From a virus, in the IMG/VR virus record IMGVR_UViG_3300045973_001026, positions 1-24,951 of that record: a stretch of DNA of 24,951 bases. The stretch is one strand, 5' to 3'. Position 1 is the first letter of the stretch, and each line of letters starts with the position of its first letter. The notes beneath the pieces are model-generated. The model saw only the letters and a program-made list of their open reading frames with translations. It did no database searches and was not told where the DNA came from. Both the position numbers and the translations under genes were made by a program. Positions 19,684 through 24,951 of this stretch are shown here, piece by piece.

Positions 19684-19712
19684 AACGTAAACGAAAAAGA
19701 TTACGATGTCAA
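19684..19712 (-). promoter_or_regulatory. Twin promoter A with CGTAA-N10-TTACG palindrome
   Basis: On the minus strand TTGACA (19707-19712), 17 bp and TACGTT (19684-19689); the ATG follows 6 bp later. CGTAA (19686-19690) and TTACG (19701-19705) are inverted repeats 10 bp apart between and over the promoter boxes. Nearly the same sequence precedes 20075. Confidence 0.78.
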
Positions 19713-19749
19713 CAGTTTTACAATAAATTATCGAAATATTTTTAACAGC

Positions 19750-19764
19750 CGTGATTCTCACGGT
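19750..19764. other. Short perfect hairpin at a gene end
   Basis: CCGTGA-TTC-TCACGG (19749-19763 region) has a 6-bp perfect stem and includes the stop codon of the 19758 gene. No T-run follows on the minus strand, so termination is doubtful; TTTT follows on the plus strand. Confidence 0.35.
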
Positions 19765-20075
19765 TTTACCGGACAAATAGCCGCCCACACCGTGCCGCAG
19801 ATTCCGCTGGCTATGAACAGCCCTGGAGCATACGCTTTTGACGTTGTTAAGTCGCTGATATAGCTCGTATTACCGCCGATCTCCAGCATCACGTTGAGAA
19901 CGGAGAGACCCAGCACGATGAATACCACAGCCGCCATACTGTTGATGATTGAGAAGAAAATGAACCCTTGAATCTTACCTCCGCAGGCCCACTGGAACAA
20001 CCTACCTAGGAAGCAGAATCCAACATAGCCTACGGCGACTTTGGTCACGATTGATGTCTTTTCGATGTCTTTCAT
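19758..20075 (-). CDS. Small multi-helix membrane protein
   Basis: A 105-residue protein with three hydrophobic segments: about 11-29 (VAVGYVGFCFLGRLFQW), 38-62 (FIFFSIINSMAAVVFIVLGLSVLNV) and 84-101 (PGLFIASGICGTVWAAI). It is first in the minus-strand operon and has its own strong promoter, so it is probably expressed early or strongly. No family recognised; superinfection exclusion or host-membrane roles are possible but unsupported. Confidence 0.72.
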   Translation of the reverse strand: MKDIEKTSIVTKVAVGYVGFCFLGRLFQWACGGKIQGFIFFSIINSMAAVVFIVLGLSVLNVMLEIGGNTSYISDLTTSKAYAPGLFIASGICGTVWAAICPVKP

Positions 20076-20081
20076 TCCTGT

Positions 20082-20110
20082 ATCGTAAACGAAAATGGTT
20101 ACGATGTCAA
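20082..20110 (-). promoter_or_regulatory. Twin promoter B with CGTAA-N10-TTACG palindrome
   Basis: On the minus strand TTGACA (20105-20110), 17 bp and TACGAT (20082-20087), then 6 bp to the ATG at 20075. CGTAA (20084-20088) and TTACG (20099-20103) repeat the palindrome of promoter A with the same 10-bp spacing. The tape-measure gene starts divergently 54 bp beyond. Confidence 0.78.
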
Positions 20111-20163
20111 ATTAAATCTTAGCGGACAGCCTGCCTTTAGAGTCTCGCCGCGATAGTTAAGGC

Positions 20164-22479
20164 ATGGCGACCGAAATGTATGACGCGGTGAAGCACTTTC
20201 AGGATATGGCGCTCCAGATGGGGCGTATCGAGAAGGCGTCGAAAGCCACGGCTGAAAATTTCACGGATTTGATGTATCAGTTCCAGCACTCACACCAAGC
20301 TGGATTTGTGGATTATGTCGGAAGGATGATCAAGCTACCTCCCGCGTTAAAGGCAGCTTCGGCAGTCATGCGCATGTCCGGTGCAGAGTTGCAGAAAGAC
20401 GTGCAAGCTGCCGTTGCCAGGCTGGCGGTTGTGAATAAAAACATCGCTGATCAGAAAGACCTGATCAACATGTCTATACTCGACGGGGCAAGAACAGACC
20501 CTATGGCACTGGCTGACTTGCAAGCTGAAGTTGGATCGCTCGAAAAAGAAAAATCCATACAGCAGTCCCAACTGGACCTCCTGTCGAAGCAGTATAAGCT
20601 TAAAGAGCATCTGTCCAAGATCACCGGGGAGACCGTTGTGTTGGAGACCCTCACGGTAGCTGCCTTGGTCAGCAGCTACAAGCATAGCGGTGAGCTTAAC
20701 GTGTCGCTCATCGAAGCCAACTCCCTGCTCAAAAACAGGAGTGAATTAACCCAGCAGGTGTGGGAAGTGATGGCAGCCACAGGCACCGCACAACAGAGCG
20801 CAAATGAAGCGGCCAGGGCACTGGTAGGTGTAGGGTTCGACCTCAGGAATAATTTCAAGAGCACACTGGAAGTGATGGTCCAGATGCGTGATGGCCTCGG
20901 AGTGTCCTACGAGAATTCTGCGCAGATGGCCCGCATATTCGAGATCAACCTCAAGACCCCGGTTCGTGAGGTGGCAGATCAGATCACGATGATCAAGAAC
21001 AACACCTCCCTTGCGGCAGACGAGGCGACTCGATTTGCGACTGAGGTCGGAAAAGCTCTGCGCCTTCTCGGGCCGGGCGCTCAGTCGTCGGCTGCAAAAG
21101 TTTCCGGTTACGTGACGATGATGGCTGCCAAGATGAAAGACGTAGGCGGCAGCGGGGAGGACGTGACCAAGCTGTTCAATGAGATGACGAAAGGAACCTC
21201 ACAGGGGTTCATGTTGCGCGGGCTAGCTGGCGTTACTTCACCGGGAGCCGTCGGATCCGTCAGTGGATCCAAGGACGCGATGCAGGGAATTGACCGGATG
21301 ATCAAAACGATGGTCACGGCAGGCCCAGGTTCACCAGCTTACGCCGCGCAGGTGGACATGGCGGCTCAGGTGATGGGAACGAGCACAGAAACAATCTGGG
21401 CCTGGCAGAAGATGATTGAAGCGTCCAACAAACCATTAACCGCGAACCAGAAGTTACAGGAATCGTGGAACGAGCAGATGGTCGCTTCGAGCGCATCTAT
21501 TCGCCAGATTAAAGATTCGTTCATAGCACTTGTTCAAAGAGGCATAGAACCTGTGCTCACTTTCATTAAACCTGCTCTGGATAAAGCTTCAGAAGGATTT
21601 CGGTGGGTGGCTTCGAGTGCTTATGCCTTTGTGCCTGTAATGGGACTCGTTGTGTTCGGCACTGCCAAAACAGTGGTCTCACTCGGCAGGCTTACGGCTG
21701 CGATATGGCGCGTAGGTGTAGCCGCAGATATCGCAGCTAAAAGGCAGATTGCGGCAGCAGCGAGCGCTAAGGCTGGATCAGGAATGTTCAGCACATTGAA
21801 GGCTCTCGCTTCGTTTAGCACGCGAGGCATCGGAACAACGATGGCGATGGCACCTATACTGACTGCAACAGCTATCGCATCATCGGCTGCCGCAGGCTAC
21901 GCAGTAGGCACCTATATCGACAAATCGTTTCCTAATAACTGGATGTCAAAGCTAGCCCTGTTGATTGGAAAGTCAGTGTACGAAGAAGACAAGTATAAAG
22001 CTGCTGGAATGCTGCAAGATAATCAGAGGCTGAGTGCTGATCAGCTTGCAGAACGGGTTGCTCGAATGTCTGTCAGTGGTGCCACGACACCTGAAATGTT
22101 GGCGTACATCAAAAGCAACGCTTTCAGAGTAGAGGCACTTCAAACCCAGAAGGGGGCAGAAGGCCTCTACGGAAAGATACTTGAAAAGTCCGCTCCTATG
22201 CGCGAGCGCGTGGGACAGAACGCATACGATCCGAACAGTATCGAAACGCGCAACAAGGATGAGGGTGTGATAACAGCTTTGCGAGACATCAAAGCTGTTT
22301 TAGTTGATAGCTCTAAGCTCGTAGATCAGGCCAATAAGAAAAGGAACCTTTTGCTGGAACAGAGTGCTGCAAGAGCAGAGGGGGCCGAGCTAGACGCTAA
22401 GCTCGATACTCTGACCATAGGAAGCTCTGGAAACGGAGCACCGAGCGACCCGATCAAGAGCCAAGGACGGTGGTACTAA
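20164..22479 (+). CDS. Probable tail tape measure protein
   Basis: A 771-residue protein, mostly helical, Ala/Lys/Glu/Gln-rich. The N-terminal 220 residues include coiled-coil stretches (LQAEVGSLEKEKSIQQSQLDLL). Residues about 220-450 resemble the phage tape-measure minor tail region (TGTAQQSANEAARALVGVGFD, FATEVGKALRLLGPGAQSS, DVTKLFNEMTKGTSQGFMLRG). Hydrophobic segments occur near 488-515 and 558-585 (TMAMAPILTATAIASSAAAG), as in tape-measure proteins that enter the host membrane during DNA delivery. Tape measures set tail length, and this size would give a fairly short tail. The next gene is structural. Assignment rests on composition, layout and context, not on a signature motif. Confidence 0.65.
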   Translation: MATEMYDAVKHFQDMALQMGRIEKASKATAENFTDLMYQFQHSHQAGFVDYVGRMIKLPPALKAASAVMRMSGAELQKDVQAAVARLAVVNKNIADQKDLINMSILDGARTDPMALADLQAEVGSLEKEKSIQQSQLDLLSKQYKLKEHLSKITGETVVLETLTVAALVSSYKHSGELNVSLIEANSLLKNRSELTQQVWEVMAATGTAQQSANEAARALVGVGFDLRNNFKSTLEVMVQMRDGLGVSYENSAQMARIFEINLKTPVREVADQITMIKNNTSLAADEATRFATEVGKALRLLGPGAQSSAAKVSGYVTMMAAKMKDVGGSGEDVTKLFNEMTKGTSQGFMLRGLAGVTSPGAVGSVSGSKDAMQGIDRMIKTMVTAGPGSPAYAAQVDMAAQVMGTSTETIWAWQKMIEASNKPLTANQKLQESWNEQMVASSASIRQIKDSFIALVQRGIEPVLTFIKPALDKASEGFRWVASSAYAFVPVMGLVVFGTAKTVVSLGRLTAAIWRVGVAADIAAKRQIAAAASAKAGSGMFSTLKALASFSTRGIGTTMAMAPILTATAIASSAAAGYAVGTYIDKSFPNNWMSKLALLIGKSVYEEDKYKAAGMLQDNQRLSADQLAERVARMSVSGATTPEMLAYIKSNAFRVEALQTQKGAEGLYGKILEKSAPMRERVGQNAYDPNSIETRNKDEGVITALRDIKAVLVDSSKLVDQANKKRNLLLEQSAARAEGAELDAKLDTLTIGSSGNGAPSDPIKSQGRWY

Positions 22480-22488
22480 CGAACGATT

Positions 22489-23325
22489 ATGCCTTCAACA
22501 ACACTTCAACGCTCGTCCTCCTGCGGCAGGCTAATCGCCTATGAGTCTGGTAACGTGAAAGATTTAAGTCCTTTCACAGGCACCACGAATTACGCGGCGA
22601 TCAATTTCCCGGCCATGCCCGATTCTATAGAACTGGCCCGGTCAGTTGACTACATGGTCGTCCCGAGCCAGGTCATGCCTGACGGACTCCACCAGTACAA
22701 GTGGACCAATCCGATGACCATCCCGTTCAGCTTCAGGTTGCACTCATTTGATAGGGAGTTTTGTCCTAGAGGGGCACTGTCACTCATGGAGACGGTAGCG
22801 CTGTTGCACTCGTTCTCTCTCCCTCTTGCCTGGTTCGGGCCTAACGGCACAAGGGGTATAGCCACCTCCTACGGTGCCCAGAATCCAGCGACACCGGCTA
22901 GCGGCGCGGACAACAACCAGAGCGTCAAAAGCGCCGGGTCGGACAGCAGCTATAATGCGATGCCGGACGCCATGTCTAAATTCTCTCCTCCGGTGACGCT
23001 CAGGCTTGAGCTGATCACGATAGGAAGCGATCAGCCCGGCATTGTGTGCATGGGTTACGTCAAGGACGTCAAAGCCAAGCTGAATGGGCCTTGGCTGCGA
23101 GGCCCGAACGGCGCACGCAACCTGCCTACTTCAGCCGATTTCGATTTTAGCTTCGTGCATGTGCCTGGGCATGGAAACCAGTATGACACATCTCAGAGCA
23201 CCATCGTAAAGTCGGGGCGCACCGCGCAGGCCTATGGCCAAGACGTAAAGCAGACGCTTTACAACACCGTCGGATTGATCGGCAACGACACCATCGGTTA
23301 CCAGGGCTTCGACAAGAAGAGCTAA
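22489..23325 (+). CDS. Phage tail or baseplate structural protein
   Basis: A 278-residue beta-rich protein 9 bp after the tape-measure gene. FPAMPDSIELARSVDYMVVP and TNPMTIPFSFRLHSFDREFC look like the strand pattern of baseplate-hub or tail-tube-associated proteins that follow tape measures in contractile-tailed phages. A Ser/Asn-rich linker occurs at about 130-165, then VTLRLELITIGSDQPGIVCMGYVKDVKAKLNGPW. The start lies in the recurrent ACGATTATG context. Its stop codon overlaps that of the convergent ATPase gene (23322-23325). The structural role comes mainly from context. Confidence 0.55.
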   Translation: MPSTTLQRSSSCGRLIAYESGNVKDLSPFTGTTNYAAINFPAMPDSIELARSVDYMVVPSQVMPDGLHQYKWTNPMTIPFSFRLHSFDREFCPRGALSLMETVALLHSFSLPLAWFGPNGTRGIATSYGAQNPATPASGADNNQSVKSAGSDSSYNAMPDAMSKFSPPVTLRLELITIGSDQPGIVCMGYVKDVKAKLNGPWLRGPNGARNLPTSADFDFSFVHVPGHGNQYDTSQSTIVKSGRTAQAYGQDVKQTLYNTVGLIGNDTIGYQGFDKKS

Positions 23326-24951
23326 GCGCTTTGCTTTGCAGCCTTCCAGGCGTAAGTCGTTCCGTTTTTGTCCTTGGTGGCCATCAGCACGTGGTCGCAA
23401 TACGAAGCGGACTCTGCGTGGTGATCTACGATGAACACCAGGATCCCGAGCCTGTTCGCCAGATCCCGCAGGTACGAGAATACACTCCGGCGCACCATGG
23501 CGTCCAGGCCAGATGAAATCTCATCGTAGAATCTGAAGCCGATCCTCTCTGACACCTGCCCGATCTCTGATATGTTCTCGGCGATGATCAGGTTCGTCAG
23601 GCAGGACTCGCCCTTCGAGTTGCCTTCCATCCGCTTGCTGCCGATCTTGTTGTCCACCTTGACCACGAGCTGAGCTTTCGAGTCACCCTTGGCCAGCTCG
23701 CGCTGCGTCGAGTAGCTCACGTTCAGGGTGCCACCAGTCATCAGGCTGGATATGCGCTGCGCCACCCGGTTGAGCGGAGCAATGGCATCCGCCAGCACCA
23801 TGTTAGGGATACCGGCAGGTCCGAACGCCTTGTGCCAGTACTCGATCACGGCGAAGAGCTGCTCTTCCTCGGCGAGATCCCTGGCGGCCTTGTCGATAGC
23901 CTCCTGTCCAGAAGCCAGTGATCGCTCGCGCTCTTCCACCACGGCTGCGCGTTTGTTTACAATGCTGTTATCGACTCCGTTGCCCAGGGTAACGATTTGC
24001 AGCTCTCGTTGCTGGATGGTCGCCCCGAGGTTTCGGATGATCCGGTCATTTTCGGTAACTGCTCGGTTCAACTCCCGGACGTCGTTCATGCAGCCTTGAT
24101 TCTGCATGTCTTCTTCGATCACTCCGATTTTGTTTTGGATCGCAGACACAACAGCTTCAGCCTTTCTGTAGGCTTGGTCCGCCGAGGTGAATGCTGCACC
24201 TGCTTCCGTTACGGCCAGGCGAGCCTTGGCAATCTCCTCGTCGCTGTGGACTTTATCCATGGGCTTGCGGCACGTGGGACAGAATTTAGGAGCAGCAAGC
24301 AAGGTATTCAGTGCCCTGGTCGCTTGATCCCGGCTGCTGGCGCAGGTTGCCCTTTCACTCAGGGATGACTTAACATCCTTGTTCTTAATGGCATATTCGT
24401 CTCTGAGCGTCTGGCGCTTGATCTCCATCTGGTGATTGTAAACTGCTTGCTGCTCTGCCAGCAGTGTGAGCTGCTTCTTATTGGCAGCCAGAGTCTTTTC
24501 CGCTGCTGCAACAGAGGCCGTGTCACCACTGTTCAGCTTCCTCAGTCCGTCAATTCTGTCCTGAAGCTCGTCCGCCTGACGGTCCCGCTCTTTTACGGCG
24601 GCAGCGTAGGAGTTCCTGGCGATCTCCACGTCCTCTTCCATTCGGGTCATTCGGGACTTGGACGAGTCGAGAGCCTGAGAACACACGGCAACCTGCCTTC
24701 GGCTATCCTGTAGCGTCTTCGTAACTCGTTCATAATACTCAGTCCACGGGGGCTGATTCAGAGCCGTCATCAAAAGGTTTACAGAATCCTGCTGTGACAT
24801 CCGGTTGAACTTCAGTTTGTCGCCGTCGAGGAGCACCGTCCACTCTGCCAGCTCGGGCGTGACGCGTATCGTTTTGCTCAGCTCTTGGCGGGTGTGATCC
24901 ACGTTGCCCCGGTTGAAAACTTTACCGTCGTACGTGAACTTCAGACCCTCG
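23322..24951 (-). CDS. SbcC/Rad50-type recombination ATPase (gp46-like), 5' end outside window
   Basis: The frame is open through the window edge and continues upstream of the GTG at 24902 (EGLKFTYDGKVFNRGN), so the true start and the Walker A loop lie outside. Visible parts, numbered from 24902: long coiled coil about 60-360 interrupted by a zinc hook CPTC (about 208-211, CPTCRKPMD); the ABC signature region with SKGES (about 430); Walker B RFYDEISSGLDA (about 455-466); and the H-loop VDHHAES. Rad50/SbcC/gp46 proteins pair with an SbcD/Mre11/gp47 nuclease to process DNA ends in recombination-dependent replication. The partner nuclease would be expected just beyond the window. Confidence 0.88.
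   Translation of the reverse strand, partial: EGLKFTYDGKVFNRGNVDHTRQELSKTIRVTPELAEWTVLLDGDKLKFNRMSQQDSVNLLMTALNQPPWTEYYERVTKTLQDSRRQVAVCSQALDSSKSRMTRMEEDVEIARNSYAAAVKERDRQADELQDRIDGLRKLNSGDTASVAAAEKTLAANKKQLTLLAEQQAVYNHQMEIKRQTLRDEYAIKNKDVKSSLSERATCASSRDQATRALNTLLAAPKFCPTCRKPMDKVHSDEEIAKARLAVTEAGAAFTSADQAYRKAEAVVSAIQNKIGVIEEDMQNQGCMNDVRELNRAVTENDRIIRNLGATIQQRELQIVTLGNGVDNSIVNKRAAVVEERERSLASGQEAIDKAARDLAEEEQLFAVIEYWHKAFGPAGIPNMVLADAIAPLNRVAQRISSLMTGGTLNVSYSTQRELAKGDSKAQLVVKVDNKIGSKRMEGNSKGESCLTNLIIAENISEIGQVSERIGFRFYDEISSGLDAMVRRSVFSYLRDLANRLGILVFIVDHHAESASYCDHVLMATKDKNGTTYAWKAAKQSA

Noticed and set aside
1-24951. CRISPR array, integrase, transposon ends or attachment site
   Set aside because: No regularly spaced direct repeats, recombinase gene, or terminal inverted repeats were seen; the repeats found are short duplications of gene parts.

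Overview
The window reads as part of the genome of a tailed double-stranded DNA phage, apparently a large one with a T4-like head. Evidence: a gp23-like major capsid protein, a tape-measure-like protein, a structural tail gene after it, a Rad50/SbcC-type (gp46-like) recombination ATPase, a phage-type adenine methyltransferase, a phage tRNA-Gln, GIY-YIG endonucleases and many small overlapping genes. Nothing indicates integration. The host cannot be named. Almost no start codon has a Shine-Dalgarno sequence, and three good sigma-70-like promoters (TTGACA, 17 bp, TAnnnT) put their -10 box exactly 6 bp before an ATG, so a host that tolerates leaderless or SD-independent initiation is likely.

Layout. 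1-1670: end of an upstream head gene, the major capsid gene and its terminator. 1729-5207: two adjacent GIY-YIG genes, the first with its own promoter, the second fused to helix-turn-helix segments and a Mom-like acyltransferase-fold domain. 5215-6735: small coupled genes, three of which share an N-terminal peptide (MTxAQRIxxxLLE) resembling the capsid-targeting sequences of T4 internal head proteins; one carries an HExxH metalloprotease motif. 6717-7223 (minus): a free-standing protein homologous to the C-terminal part of the major capsid protein. 7281-12374 (plus): a run of small accessory genes with several internal paralogues, two small membrane proteins outside the usual length cut-off, and one gene apparently broken by an 11-bp tandem duplication. 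12390-15203 (plus): Dam-type methyltransferase, two more tagged genes (one a GNAT acetyltransferase), a possible structured RNA in the intergenic gap, a permuted NlpC/P60-like enzyme and a conserved phage protein.

15195-20075 (minus): an accessory operon read right to left from two near-identical promoters. It holds membrane proteins, a protein with an AcrVA2-like C-terminal motif, three paralogues of a phage family with an F(V/L)xRE signature (one with a one-base frameshift just after its start codon), an SMR-type four-helix transporter and tRNA-Gln(UUG). 20164-23325 (plus): tape measure and tail structural gene. 23322-24951 (minus): the SbcC/gp46-like ATPase, cut by the window edge.

The most interesting signals are the set of proteins sharing a probable head-targeting tag, the stand-alone capsid-protein fragment on the opposite strand, the leaderless twin promoters with a shared CGTAA-N10-TTACG palindrome, the structured intergenic RNA candidate, and a near-perfect palindrome centred on GATC at the end of the Dam gene. 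All functional assignments come from reading motifs by eye; no database search was possible.
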